Origin: Streptomyces spinoverrucosus
GTDB lineage: Bacteria; Actinomycetota; Actinomycetes; Streptomycetales; Streptomycetaceae
Assembly: GCF_006539505.1 (NCBI RefSeq)
Contig: NZ_BJND01000012.1
Span: 1-64,000, forward strand
Direction: 5' to 3'
DNA: 64,000 nt
How positions within the stretch are numbered: the first letter of the stretch is position 1; each line of letters begins with the position of its first letter. This document shows, in pieces, positions 8,475-17,092 of the stretch. Below the pieces are notes generated by a model. It was not told the DNA's origin. It saw only the letters and a list, made by a program, of their open reading frames with translations, and searched no databases. The translations under genes were made by a program, and so were the position numbers.

Positions 8475-8496
8475 TTGAACTGACTGGTCAGTGCAA
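8475..8496. promoter_or_regulatory. Palindromic operator, probable TetR-family binding site
   Basis: The half sites TTGAACTGAC and GTCAGTGCAA flank a two-base centre (TG); 9 of 10 positions are symmetric. On the minus strand TTGCAC (8496-8491) and TAGTTC (8473-8468) are 17 bases apart and make a plausible promoter, so the palindrome overlaps the -35 box and spacer of the ABC-yhgE-tetR operon. A repressor bound here would block RNA polymerase. Confidence 0.7.
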
Positions 8497-8544
8497 AAAC
8501 TAGCCCGAACTCGCGATCGAAGCAAAGTCGCAGGTCAGAACGGA

Positions 8545-8567
8545 TTGTCAGTGCCATACCTCACGAT
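8545..8567 (+). promoter_or_regulatory. PafBC/RecA-NDp-type DNA-damage promoter
   Basis: TTGTCAGTG (8545-8553) is followed by exactly eight bases and then CACGAT (8562-8567). The mycobacterial RecA-independent SOS promoter controlled by PafBC is TTGTC(A/G)GTG-N8-TAnnnT. All nine upstream positions match and the spacing is exact; the -10 box deviates at its first base. The promoter would drive the SAV_6107-type gene. Confidence 0.6.
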
Positions 8568-8626
8568 GGGCACATACGGCACCCCGTGTGAGGGCGTGCC
8601 GTCACACAGACGACAGGAGGTTCGTC

Positions 8627-9202
8627 ATGGCCAACTCATCCGCAGCCGCCGCCCGTCGGCGCCGCGCCACCGGCCCTGCCCCCTCACTGACCGGTCCGGC
8701 GGGCGACGTGCACCCCGTGCTCCGCCGGGCCACGGCCCCGCCCGCCGCCCTCGACCTGCTCGCCCAGGCACGTGCCGGGCTCGACGAGGCAGCAGTCCTC
8801 GAAACGCCGAACGAGCGCTACGCCACCGCCCACCTCGCCGCCCTGCGCACCGCCGCCGCCGTGCTGGCCGCTCGGGGCCGCCCGGAGCCCAACCCCCGGC
8901 GCCGGGCCCGGATCCGCAGCGCCTGGGAAGTGCTCCCCGAAATCGCGCCCGAGCTCACCGAGTGGAGCGCCCTGTTCGCCTCCGGTGCCCGGCGCCGCGC
9001 CCGGGCCGAGGCGGGCATCCAGGGCGCGGCCAGCCGCCGGGACGCCGACGACCTGATACGCGATGTGGCGATGTTCATCCGCCTCGTCGAGCGGATGCTG
9101 GTGCTCCAGCCGGTCCTCCCACAGCCCCGCCCGGACGCGGACGAGGCGGAGGACCGCGGCCCCGGCGCGGGCCACGACCGCGAGATGCCCGACGCGGGCT
9201 GA
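8627..9202 (+). CDS. SAV_6107-family (HEPN-like) protein
   Basis: The 191-residue, mostly alpha-helical protein resembles the actinobacterial SAV_6107 HEPN family: DLLAQARAGLDEA, ERYATAHLAALRTAAAVLAA, and a C-terminal helix DLIRDVAMFIRLVERML. HEPN proteins are often RNA-binding or nuclease partners, but the catalytic Rx4-6H motif of HEPN ribonucleases is not obvious here. The ATG has an excellent ribosome-binding site (AGGAGG, six bases away). The upstream PafBC-type promoter suggests induction by DNA damage. Function otherwise unknown. Confidence 0.75.
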   Translation: MANSSAAAARRRRATGPAPSLTGPAGDVHPVLRRATAPPAALDLLAQARAGLDEAAVLETPNERYATAHLAALRTAAAVLAARGRPEPNPRRRARIRSAWEVLPEIAPELTEWSALFASGARRRARAEAGIQGAASRRDADDLIRDVAMFIRLVERMLVLQPVLPQPRPDADEAEDRGPGAGHDREMPDAG

Positions 9203-9451
9203 CGCACACGACGCGCATGACCTGGCGTGCCTGACGCACCTGAGGTGCCTGACGCGTCTGACGCCGAAACCACCCATGGTCAGGAGGGAATGGTCAGCAG
9301 GGATACGCAGTCACCGCAATGACCGGTCGGCGCACCGGAGGCAATAGGGTGGAGAGCGCCTGAAGCCTTCCACCCGTATCCCCGGGCCGGGGAGGCACCC
9401 CGTTCGCTCCGCCCCGCATAGGGGCGGTGCCGCGCCGAGGAGTCAACTGCC
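9203..9451. other. Leader of the methyltransferase gene: short repeats and a hairpin
   Basis: The first 65 bases contain imperfect short repeats built on CCTGACGC and CTGACGC (about 9199-9264). CCGCCCC (9409-9415) and GGGGCGG (9421-9427) form a 7-bp hairpin shortly before the ribosome-binding site GAGGAG of the next gene. No convincing ORF was seen. Confidence 0.4.
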
Positions 9452-10222
9452 GTGTCGGACCCGTCGAGCCCCCGCGCCGCTCTCCGTACCGCCGTGGTGT
9501 GGGAGGTCCTCCGGGACGCCCTGGACCGCCGGGTCAAGGCCACGGGCCGGGAGTCGCTGGACGTCCTCGACACCGGAGGCGGCAGCGGCAAGTTCGCCGT
9601 GCCCGTCGCCGGCCTCGGCCACCGGGTCACCGTCGTCGACCCCAGCCCGAACGCGCTCTTCGCCCTGGAGCGCCGCGCAGCCGAGGCCGGCGTCGCCGAC
9701 CGGGTGAAGGGCGTGCAGGGCGACGCCCACGGCCTGTTCGACGTGGTCGAGCGCGGCGGCTACGACGCGGTGCTGTGCCATGGCGTCCTGGAGTACGTGG
9801 ACGACCCGGCCGAGGGCATCCGCAACGCGGTGGCCGCCCTGCGGCCCGAGGGTGTCCTCAGCCTGCTCGCCGCCGGGCTCGGCGGTGCCGTGCTCGCGCG
9901 TGCTCTCGCGGGCCACTTCAAGGAGGCCAAGCAGGCCCTCGACGACCCGAACGGCCGCTGGGGCTCGGGTGACCCGATGCCGCGCCGTTTCACCGCCGAG
10001 CAGCTCACCGACCTGGTCGAGGGCGCCGGCCTCGCCGTCACGGCCGTGCACGGCGTCCGGGTCTTCGCCGACCTCGTGCCCGGCGTGCTGGTGGACACCG
10101 AGCCCGGCGCCATGGACGCCCTGCTCAAGCTGGAGGCCGCCGCGGCCGAGCTGCCCGCGTTCCACGCGGTGTCCACGCAGCTTCATGTGCTCGGTGAGAC
10201 CGGAGCGTCTGCCGGGGCCTGA
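9452..10222 (+). CDS. SAM-dependent class I methyltransferase
   Basis: The 256-residue protein has a clear SAM-binding motif I (LDVLDTGGGSGKFAVPVA), an acidic motif II (VTVVDPSPNALFALE) and a motif IV region (YDAVLCHGVLEYVDDP). The sequence around CHGVLEYVDDP resembles small-molecule or tRNA-wobble (CmoA/SmtA-like) methyltransferases, but the substrate cannot be told. The GTG start is preceded by GAGGAG nine bases away. It is apparently monocistronic, with two hairpins directly downstream. Confidence 0.85.
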   Translation: MSDPSSPRAALRTAVVWEVLRDALDRRVKATGRESLDVLDTGGGSGKFAVPVAGLGHRVTVVDPSPNALFALERRAAEAGVADRVKGVQGDAHGLFDVVERGGYDAVLCHGVLEYVDDPAEGIRNAVAALRPEGVLSLLAAGLGGAVLARALAGHFKEAKQALDDPNGRWGSGDPMPRRFTAEQLTDLVEGAGLAVTAVHGVRVFADLVPGVLVDTEPGAMDALLKLEAAAAELPAFHAVSTQLHVLGETGASAGA

Positions 10223-10238
10223 GCGACAGCAGTGGCGC

Positions 10239-10297
10239 GCCGCTGATCAGCGGCTTGGTGGCGGATGGAGTACGCCACAGGCCCCCCGATCGGGGGC
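10239..10297 (+). terminator. Two consecutive hairpins after the methyltransferase gene
   Basis: GCCGCTGATCAGCGGC (10239-10254) is a perfect 16-bp palindrome. GCCCCCCGATCGGGGGC (10281-10297) forms a second hairpin followed by TTCC. Together they probably terminate the methyltransferase transcript. The remaining about 200 bases before the DUF3040 start hold only its promoter and leader. Confidence 0.5.
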
Positions 10298-10498
10298 TTC
10301 CCGCCGTATGATCGAGGGAGACCGCCCGGCATGACGGGTCGGCTGCCGGGGAATGTGATTCTCGGCGGACCGGTCCGGCCATGGCGGGTTCCGGTTGGCC
10401 AATTGGCGCAGAGGGGCGGGTTTCACGGGGGCGATTCCCTGCCTATCCTGAAGAGACCCCCCGGGTCGCCCCGGCGACTGCACGATGAGGAGGACTCC

Positions 10499-10894
10499 GT
10501 GCCGCTCTCAGAGCACGAGCAGCGCATGCTCGAGCAGATGGAGCGAGCGCTGTACGCCGAAGATCCCAAGTTCGCGACAGCGCTTGAGGGAAGCGGGCTG
10601 CGTACGTACACCCGGCGACGGGTCTACCAGGCGGTCGCGGGCTTCCTCGTAGGTATCGCGCTCCTCATGGCCGGAATGGTCGCCAAGCAGGTCTGGCTCA
10701 GCGTGGTGGGCTTCCTCGTCATGCTGGGGTGCGCGGTACTCGCCGTGACCGGTTGGCGCAAGGCCCCCAAGCCGGGCGAGCAGCCCGCCGCGGGTGGTCC
10801 CCCCGCCGGCCGTCAGGTACGTCAGCGGCGCTCGATGATGGACCGCATCGAACAGCGCTGGCAGCGACGCCGCGACGAGCAACAGGGCCACTGA
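10499..10894 (+). CDS. DUF3040-domain small membrane protein
   Basis: The 131-residue protein begins with the DUF3040 signature PLSEHEQRMLEQMERALYAE and EDPKFA, followed by two membrane helices (about 42-60 and 65-83) and a basic C-terminal tail. The family is specific to actinobacteria and lies next to the dcw cluster; its role is unknown. The GTG start has the ribosome-binding site GAGGAGG. The gene ends at a very strong bidirectional terminator. Confidence 0.9.
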   Translation: MPLSEHEQRMLEQMERALYAEDPKFATALEGSGLRTYTRRRVYQAVAGFLVGIALLMAGMVAKQVWLSVVGFLVMLGCAVLAVTGWRKAPKPGEQPAAGGPPAGRQVRQRRSMMDRIEQRWQRRRDEQQGH

Positions 10895-10921
10895 TTCCCA
10901 CCCACAGCTCCCACCGACGTA

Positions 10922-10960
10922 CGTGAGGGGTTACCGCCCGGCGGGCGGTAACCCCTCACG
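10922..10960. terminator. Strong bidirectional terminator
   Basis: Two perfectly complementary 18-base arms (10922-10939 and 10943-10960) leave a 3-base loop. The outer part is CGTGAGGGG / CCCCTCACG. It lies between the converging DUF3040 and transglutaminase genes and should end both transcripts; there is no long T-tract. Confidence 0.8.
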
Positions 10961-10982
10961 CATGCCCTGACCGACCCCGGCC

Positions 10983-13481
10983 TCAGCCGCTCTGCTGACC
11001 CGACGGTCGGCGCACCAGAGTCGCCCAGCCGCTCGCCGCGCGGGCCTTCGCTGCCGACCAGCGGTCATTGAGGTCCCACACGGCCCGGATGGCCGAGCGT
11101 GGTGCGACCACGGCCCGGATCCGGGTCCGCCAGCCCGCCCGGGAGCGCAGCGCCGCCCGCATCCGGCGTACGTCGTCGGCCAGCCCCGTCTCCGCGCGTG
11201 GGTTCGGTGCGAACAGCACCTGCTCCACGGCACCGGCCACCCGGTGCACCGACTGGGCCGTCGGCTCGTCCAGATGCCCCAGCCGCACGATCCGCTCGGC
11301 CGCCTTGCGCGGGGTCAGCGCGTCGTCCGGCACGATGCCGTAGTCCCAGGCGGTGTCGGTCAGTTCCCGCCAGACGGCCAGCACATGCCCGGCGGCCACC
11401 TCGGCGGCATACCGCTCGTCCAGCTGCACGTCGAGGGTGGTCACCTCGACGCCGTCGCTGCGGCCTTCACCGCCGCGTCCCCGGCCGAGCACACCCGGTG
11501 CCGCCGAGCCGGTGTGCCGGGCCGAGGCCAGCCGCACCGACCGCCGTCTGACCCGCCACAGCATGGGCAGCAGCGGCAGGAGGATCACCGCGACGGCGAG
11601 CAGCGTCCAGCCCGCCGTCTGGTACCAGGGCGGGCCCCCGTCGTCCGAGGCGCCCGGGTCCAGCGGCAGCGCCCCGCCGCACGCCTCGAGCCGCCTGTCC
11701 TGCGCCGAGCAGCTCGCGCTCGTGGACGGCTCGGCCGACGGAGCCGGTTCCGCCGGACGCGAGGCCTCCGGCAGCTCGGGGATGCTGCTGCCCGGCACCT
11801 CGGGCTGGGTGTACGTGGGCGCCGAGCCCCGGTTCGGGGTCGGCTCGAAACGGGTCCAGCCCACGCCCTCGAAGTACAGCTCGGGCCACGCGTGCGCGTC
11901 CCGGAGCCCCACCGTCACCGTGCCGTCCCCCTGCGCCGTACCGGGCGCGAAGCCCACCGCGACCCGGGCCGGTATGCCGAGCGTGCGGGCCATCGACGCC
12001 ATCGCGAAGGAGAAGTGCACACAGAAGCCCCGCTTGTCCCGCAGGAAGCGGGCGATCGCCTGGGAGCCGCCACCGACCTCCACCTCGGTGTCGTACTGGA
12101 ACCCGCCGGTCAGGGCGAAGTACTCCTGGAGCTTGACCGCCTGCTCGTACGGGTTCCTCGCGCCTGCCGTGATCTCGCGGGCCTGCCGCGACACCACCTG
12201 CGGCAGTGAGTCAGGTACCTCGGTGAACTCGCGCTCGATCGCGGCGGGCGGCTCCGGCGCCGAGGCGAGCTGATCCGCCGTCGGCTGCACATCGAGGCTG
12301 GTCACCTCGTAGGTGGCGTCGCGGGTGGTCTGGCCGTGATCGCCGACGAGTGTCATGCCGACCGGTTCGTACCGCCAGTTGCCGTCGATCCGCACGTCGC
12401 TCGGCGGGTACGGCATGGGCAGCCAGTCCTGCGCGTACCAGTCCGCCGCGGCGATCCGGGTGCGGACCTCGGCGCGCCGGACCTCCGGGCCCAGTCCGAC
12501 GGGTGTCGGGAACTCGTCCGGCACCGCGACGATGTTCCGCCGGGAGGGCTTCCACGTGGTGCCGTCGAAGTCGTCCAGGGACACGATGCGCAGGTACATG
12601 TTCGACAGGTCGTCCGTGCTGCTGCGCAGCGTCATGACCGTGCGGTCCTCGTCCACGTTCAGGCTGTCGCGCAGCGACACCAGCGGGTTCACCGCGGAGA
12701 TCGTGCCGCCGCCCCCGCTGCCCGTGCCGACGCCCGTCCCGGCGCCGTCCAGCAGGCCGCCGTTCATCGCGGGCAGGGTCAGCGGCACGACCAGGGCTAT
12801 GCCCAGCGCGACCACGCCGATCCGCCGCCCCGTGCGCACCGGCGCCACTGGACCGCGGCCGGGCTCGCCGCCCGGGCCGCGTGGCGTCCCGCCGAACACC
12901 CGGCCCCACTGCGACAGCCGGTCCCGTCCCTCGGCGAGCAGCAGCATCAGATAGCCGACCGCCGCTATCAGGAACCACACCCAGCCACCGCTGCCGTCGG
13001 ACAGGCCCGCGGCGACCGAGTACAGCGCGAGCAGCGGCAGCCCGGCCGGGGCCGCGCTGCGGAAGGTCACCGCGATCAGGTCGACCGCCAGCCCGATCAC
13101 CAGGACACCGCCGATGAGCATCAGCTTGATGCCGGGGGACAGGGGCGCCGGGATCGCGTACCGCCCGACGTCCTGGGTGCCCTGCTGGAGCAGGTCGGCG
13201 AAGTGCAGGAAAGCCTCGGGGCCGGGGATCAGCCCGATGAACGCGTACTCCCGGGCGAAGACCAGGGTCAGCAGTATCAGCGTGACCAGGGCCTGCACGG
13301 TCACCGTCAGCGGACGGGCCAGCGGCACCCGCCGGGCCGCCGTGCCCACCCCCGTCTGGATGGCCAGCAGGATGGCCGCCTGCAGAAACCATGTGGCCGG
13401 GTCGACCAGCGGCAGCAGGGCGCACGCGGCCATCAGCGTCGCCGCAGTGGCGCACAGAGCCATCCGCGCCTGTCCGCTCAT
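10983..13481 (-). CDS. TgpA-like membrane transglutaminase (DUF3488 / transglutaminase core / DUF4129)
   Basis: The 832-residue protein has about six N-terminal membrane helices (DUF3488-type), an extracytoplasmic transglutaminase core, one helix near residue 625-645 and a cytoplasmic DUF4129-like tail. The catalytic Cys lies in RGFCVHFSFAMASMAR (about 486) and the His in RDAHAWPELYF (about 529). The third position reads WTRFEPTP, with Glu where Asp is usual. Such proteins occur in operons with MoxR and DUF58 proteins. The start codon overlaps the DUF58 stop by four bases, indicating translational coupling. Substrate unknown; a cell-envelope role is likely. Confidence 0.9.
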   Translation of the reverse strand: MSGQARMALCATAATLMAACALLPLVDPATWFLQAAILLAIQTGVGTAARRVPLARPLTVTVQALVTLILLTLVFAREYAFIGLIPGPEAFLHFADLLQQGTQDVGRYAIPAPLSPGIKLMLIGGVLVIGLAVDLIAVTFRSAAPAGLPLLALYSVAAGLSDGSGGWVWFLIAAVGYLMLLLAEGRDRLSQWGRVFGGTPRGPGGEPGRGPVAPVRTGRRIGVVALGIALVVPLTLPAMNGGLLDGAGTGVGTGSGGGGTISAVNPLVSLRDSLNVDEDRTVMTLRSSTDDLSNMYLRIVSLDDFDGTTWKPSRRNIVAVPDEFPTPVGLGPEVRRAEVRTRIAAADWYAQDWLPMPYPPSDVRIDGNWRYEPVGMTLVGDHGQTTRDATYEVTSLDVQPTADQLASAPEPPAAIEREFTEVPDSLPQVVSRQAREITAGARNPYEQAVKLQEYFALTGGFQYDTEVEVGGGSQAIARFLRDKRGFCVHFSFAMASMARTLGIPARVAVGFAPGTAQGDGTVTVGLRDAHAWPELYFEGVGWTRFEPTPNRGSAPTYTQPEVPGSSIPELPEASRPAEPAPSAEPSTSASCSAQDRRLEACGGALPLDPGASDDGGPPWYQTAGWTLLAVAVILLPLLPMLWRVRRRSVRLASARHTGSAAPGVLGRGRGGEGRSDGVEVTTLDVQLDERYAAEVAAGHVLAVWRELTDTAWDYGIVPDDALTPRKAAERIVRLGHLDEPTAQSVHRVAGAVEQVLFAPNPRAETGLADDVRRMRAALRSRAGWRTRIRAVVAPRSAIRAVWDLNDRWSAAKARAASGWATLVRRPSGQQSG

Positions 13482-14857
13482 GACCGCCCCTCCCCGCCCG
13501 TCGTGCCCCCCGCCGCCACGACACCCGTGCGCTCATGCTCCGCCTGGCGCCACAGGTCGTGCAGCGAGGCGCCCCGCGGCACGCGCACGACCGTCCAACC
13601 GGCCTCGCGCAGCATCCGCAGGCGCTCCTCCTTCCCGTCCAACGGCCGGGCCACATCGGTCGGTTCCCGCACCCAGTCCTCGCTGTCCAGGACGAAGGCG
13701 AGCGCGCCGCCGGTGCGCTGACGCATCCTCGCGGCCACCGCGCCCTGCTCCTCGTCGAGGTCGCCGAAGAAGGCCACCAGCAGCCCCTCGTGTCCGCCGC
13801 GCAGCACGTCGTACGCCCGCGACAGGCCCGTACCGTCGGAGTGGTCGATCACCGCGAGGGTGTCCATCATCAGCCCGGCCGCGTCCGCCGACTCCTGGCT
13901 GGCGCCGGCGAAGCCGTCCGCGCCCTCGCCGGGCACCGAGCTGCCGGTGTCCGTCAACAGCCGTACCGAAAAGCCACGTTCGAGCATGTGCACCAGCACG
14001 GAGGCGGTGCCCGCCACGGCCCACTCGAAGGCCGAGTCGGGGCCCGCGCCCTCGAAGGCGACGCCCCGGGTGTCGAGCAGCACCGTGCAGCGGGAGCGCT
14101 GCGGCTGCTCCTCGCGACGCACCATCAGCTCGCCGTAGCGCGCGGTGGAGCGCCAGTGGACACGGCGCAGGTCGTCGCCGTAGCGGTACCCGCGCGGGAT
14201 GACGTCGTCCTCGCCGGCCAGCGCGAGCGAGCGCAGCCGCCCGTCGCCGTACCCCTTGGCCTCGCCGGTCAGCCGCACCGGCGGCAGCGGCTCCACGCGC
14301 GGGATCACCGTCAGGGTGTCGTACGTCGAGAAGGACCGGGTCAGCTCGCACATCCCGAACGGGTCGGTCAGGCGCAGCTGCAGCGGGCCCAGCGGATAGC
14401 GGCCGCGCAGGTCGGAGCGGACGCGGTAGGACACCTCGCGGCGGCCGCCCGGCTCGACGCGGTCGAGCACGAAGCGGGGGCGGGGGCCGAGCACGTACGG
14501 CACCCGGTCCTGGAGCATGAGCAGGCCGGTGGGCAGCCGCGAGACGTTGTCGATCCGCAGATGGACCCGGGCCTCCGCACCGGCGGGCACGCGCGCGGGG
14601 GAGAGCCTGCGGCTGCCGGCCACCCGGTACCGCGTGCGGTACAGCACGGTCGCGCACACCAGGGGCAGCACCGCCAGCAGCAGTCCGACCCGGAGCAGGT
14701 CGCTCTGGCCGAGGACGTAGGCGCAGACGGCGGCGGCGACTCCGGCGGCCAGGAACGAGCGACCGCGGGTGGTCAGACCGGCCAGGGCCGTACGCACGCC
14801 GCCCTTGTCGCCCCGGTCGGCGTCGGCGGGCGCGGGCCCCGCCGGAGTGGTCATCAC
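13478..14857 (-). CDS. DUF58-domain protein
   Basis: The 459-residue protein has two membrane helices near residues 33-70, then a beta-rich region and the DUF58 core with the family motif IPRGYRYGDDLRRVHWRSTA and the strand LMVRREEQPQRSRCTVLLDT. The end resembles a von Willebrand A-type fold. DUF58 proteins act with MoxR ATPases in assembling or activating envelope complexes. It sits between moxR and the transglutaminase gene, overlapping both. The start is GTG at 14857, or ATG directly after it. Confidence 0.9.
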   Translation of the reverse strand: MMTTPAGPAPADADRGDKGGVRTALAGLTTRGRSFLAAGVAAAVCAYVLGQSDLLRVGLLLAVLPLVCATVLYRTRYRVAGSRRLSPARVPAGAEARVHLRIDNVSRLPTGLLMLQDRVPYVLGPRPRFVLDRVEPGGRREVSYRVRSDLRGRYPLGPLQLRLTDPFGMCELTRSFSTYDTLTVIPRVEPLPPVRLTGEAKGYGDGRLRSLALAGEDDVIPRGYRYGDDLRRVHWRSTARYGELMVRREEQPQRSRCTVLLDTRGVAFEGAGPDSAFEWAVAGTASVLVHMLERGFSVRLLTDTGSSVPGEGADGFAGASQESADAAGLMMDTLAVIDHSDGTGLSRAYDVLRGGHEGLLVAFFGDLDEEQGAVAARMRQRTGGALAFVLDSEDWVREPTDVARPLDGKEERLRMLREAGWTVVRVPRGASLHDLWRQAEHERTGVVAAGGTTGGEGRS

Positions 14858-15891
14858 AGCCTCCGGGGCGGCTGCTGGCCGAACGCCGGGGTGCCCTGGC
14901 CCAGTCCGCCGAAAGCGTTCTGCTGGGGCGTCGCAGGCACCGGCGTGTGCTGCAGGATCTCCTGGACGACCTGCTCCGCCGTACGGCGGTTGAGCTGGGC
15001 CTGGGCGGTGGGCAGCAGGCGGTGGGCCAGCACGGCCACGGCGAGGGCCTGCACGTCGTCCGGCAGGGCGTACTCCCGGCCGCTGAGGGCCGCTGCCGCC
15101 TTCGCCGCGCGCAGCAGGTGCAGCGTCGCGCGCGGGGAGGCGCCGAGTCTGAGATCGGGGTGGGTGCGGGTGGCGGCGACCAGGTCGACCGCGTACCGCC
15201 GGACGGTGTCGGCGACGTGGACGCCGCGCACCGCCTCGATCAACTTCACGATCTCGTGCGCGTGTGCCACCGGCTGGAGGTCGTCCAGCGGGCTCACCCC
15301 GCCGTGCACGTCGAGCATCTGCAGCTCGGCCTCCGGGCTCGGGTAGCCGATGGAGACGCGGGCCATGAAGCGGTCGCGTTGGGCCTCGGGGAGCGGGTAG
15401 GTGCCCTCCATTTCGACCGGGTTCTGCGTGGCGACCACCATGAAGGGGCTGGGCAGCTCGTAGGTCTGCCCGTCGATGGTGACCTGGCGCTCCTCCATCG
15501 ACTCCAGCAGCGCGGACTGAGTCTTGGGCGAGGCTCGGTTGATCTCGTCGCCGATCACGATCTGGGCGAAGATCGCGCCCGGCTTGAACTCGAAGTCCCG
15601 GCGCTGCTGGTCCCAGATGGACACACCGGTGATGTCCGAGGGCAGCAGGTCGGGCGTGAACTGGATCCGCCGCACCGAACAGTCGATGGACCGCGCCAGC
15701 GTCTTGGCCAGCATTGTCTTGCCCACTCCGGGGACGTCCTCGATCAGGAGGTGTCCCTCGGCGAGCAGCACGGTCAGCGAAAGCCGCACGACCTCGGGCT
15801 TGCCCTCGATCACTTCTTCCACCGAACTGCGGACCCGCTCCACGGTGGCAGTCAGATCAGTAAGGCTCGCTCGATCGTCATAGGTCGTCAC
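14854..15891 (-). CDS. MoxR-type AAA+ ATPase
   Basis: The 345-residue AAA+ protein has Walker A in EDVPGVGKTMLAK, Walker B in IVIGDEINRASPKTQSALLE (MoxR type), sensor 1 in MVVATQNPVEMEG and the arginine finger region LPEAQRDRFMARVSIGYP. MoxR ATPases are chaperone-like and work with the downstream DUF58 protein. The GTG at 15891 was chosen for its ribosome-binding site (GAGGAGGG) and because the protein then starts VTTYDDRASL. The frame is open to 16002, with an ATG at 15918 as an alternative. First gene of the three-gene operon. Confidence 0.93.
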   Translation of the reverse strand: MTTYDDRASLTDLTATVERVRSSVEEVIEGKPEVVRLSLTVLLAEGHLLIEDVPGVGKTMLAKTLARSIDCSVRRIQFTPDLLPSDITGVSIWDQQRRDFEFKPGAIFAQIVIGDEINRASPKTQSALLESMEERQVTIDGQTYELPSPFMVVATQNPVEMEGTYPLPEAQRDRFMARVSIGYPSPEAELQMLDVHGGVSPLDDLQPVAHAHEIVKLIEAVRGVHVADTVRRYAVDLVAATRTHPDLRLGASPRATLHLLRAAKAAAALSGREYALPDDVQALAVAVLAHRLLPTAQAQLNRRTAEQVVQEILQHTPVPATPQQNAFGGLGQGTPAFGQQPPRRL

Positions 15892-16126
15892 CCGGCCCTC
15901 CTCGGCCCGTTCTTTCATACGGGCCGACGCTCTGTGATGCGGACCGGCCCACCCCGAAACACGGACACCACGCGAGGTTCCGCGTGACGCCACCACCCGC
16001 ATTCTTGCTGCCGTTACCGATTCGTGTCACTCGCCTGTGGACAACTGCCAGCGATATGTCGGCTTTAACGCTTTTCGCGGGCCTCGGTGCTCGAATTGAT
16101 AGCGAAACGACAGCTCCACCGCCCGG

Positions 16127-16675
16127 TTACGCCGGGTCGATCTCACGCAGCAGACCGGTCCGCACGTCGAAGACGAAGCCGCGCACGTCATCCGTGTGCT
16201 GCAGGAACGGCGAGGTGCGCACGCGCTGCATCGACTGCCGTACGTCCTGGTCGACGTCCCGGAAGGACTCCACCGCCCAGGCCGGGCGCTGGCCCACTTC
16301 CAGCTCCAGTTCGGTGCGGAAGTCCTCGGTGAGGCTCTCCAGACCGCAGCCGGTGTGGTGGATCAGGACGATGCTGCGCGTGCCGAGCTTGCGCTGGCTG
16401 ATGGTGAGCGAGCGGATCACGTCGTCGGTGACCACGCCGCCCGCGTTGCGGATGGTGTGACAGTCGCCGAGCTGCAGGCCGAGCGCGGCGTGCAGGTCGA
16501 GCCGGGCGTCCATGCAGGCCACGACGGCCACCTGGAGCACCGGACGGGCGTCCATGCCGGGGTCGGTGAAGGCGGCCGCGTACCGCTGGTTCGCCTCGAC
16601 GAGGCGGTCGGTGACGGTGCCGACCCGGGCTATGGCGTCCTCGGAGCCGGCGGGAACCGATGCAGAAGTCGTCAT
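16127..16675 (-). CDS. Beta-class carbonic anhydrase
   Basis: The protein interconverts CO2 and bicarbonate in the cytoplasm using zinc. Zinc ligands are visible in CMDARLD (Cys, with the Asp-Arg dyad) and HHTGCG (His and Cys). The 182 residues match the short bacterial beta-class enzymes. The ATG at 16675 was preferred; a GTG at 16696 would add seven residues, and neither has a clear ribosome-binding site. It is divergent from rsmH and occupies the place where many bacteria have mraZ. Confidence 0.88.
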   Translation of the reverse strand: MTTSASVPAGSEDAIARVGTVTDRLVEANQRYAAAFTDPGMDARPVLQVAVVACMDARLDLHAALGLQLGDCHTIRNAGGVVTDDVIRSLTISQRKLGTRSIVLIHHTGCGLESLTEDFRTELELEVGQRPAWAVESFRDVDQDVRQSMQRVRTSPFLQHTDDVRGFVFDVRTGLLREIDPA

Positions 16676-16705
16676 GGTGACGACGGTACTGGTCACGGGC
16701 GCTCG

Positions 16706-16725
16706 GGTCCTGTTGTGAGGCAGGA
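16706..16725. promoter_or_regulatory. Inverted repeat upstream of the carbonic anhydrase gene
   Basis: GTCCTG (16706-16711) and CAGGAC (16720-16725) are perfect arms around eight bases, 30 to 50 bases upstream of the carbonic anhydrase start. This is a suitable place for an operator or a leader hairpin. No regulator can be named. Confidence 0.35.
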
Positions 16726-16850
16726 CAAAGAAGTCATCGGGCCGTGATGTGAGCTAACCCACAAGCGTGGCGCGTATACGCCCTTGCGGGTGATCCTCGC
16801 CGGTTCGCGGGTTGATTTCCGTACCCCGCCGCGACGCGCAGGCCGGTTGA

Positions 16851-16878
16851 TTGACCGCGACTGAGGGTGGACTAAAGT
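16851..16878 (+). promoter_or_regulatory. Predicted promoter of the dcw cluster
   Basis: TTGACC (16851-16856) and TAAAGT (16873-16878) are 16 bases apart, the best housekeeping-type promoter in the 400-base gap before rsmH. Transcription from here gives a leader of about 210 bases. Confidence 0.6.
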
Positions 16879-16926
16879 GACGCGAAGCGGGAGGCGAGGC
16901 TCTCCCCGCTGCATCGAATTCCCCCA

Positions 16927-16953
16927 GGATCCCGGCCCAGACGCCGGGGATCC
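16927..16953 (+). promoter_or_regulatory. Hairpin in the rsmH leader
   Basis: GGATCCCGGC (16927-16936) pairs with GCCGGGGATCC (16943-16953), with one bulged G, around a six-base loop. It lies in the leader transcribed from the dcw promoter. No T-tract follows, so it is more likely an RNA structure than a terminator. The rest of the leader to 17092 shows no ORF that I can support. Confidence 0.4.
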
Positions 16954-17092
16954 CCCACGTGCGCGGCGCGTACGTACGGCTCGGCCTCCACCCGCTCCGG
17001 CCGGCTGACGCTTCCGGCGCCGGCAGGCCTCCCCTTCACGAGCGGGCGGGGACCCGGCGGTGCGTACCGCCCGCCGGACCTGAGAGGGCCCC

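Noticed and set aside
16697..17092. A hidden mraZ gene before rsmH
   Set aside because: No frame in this gap carries MraZ-like sequence, and the carbonic anhydrase occupies the usual place.
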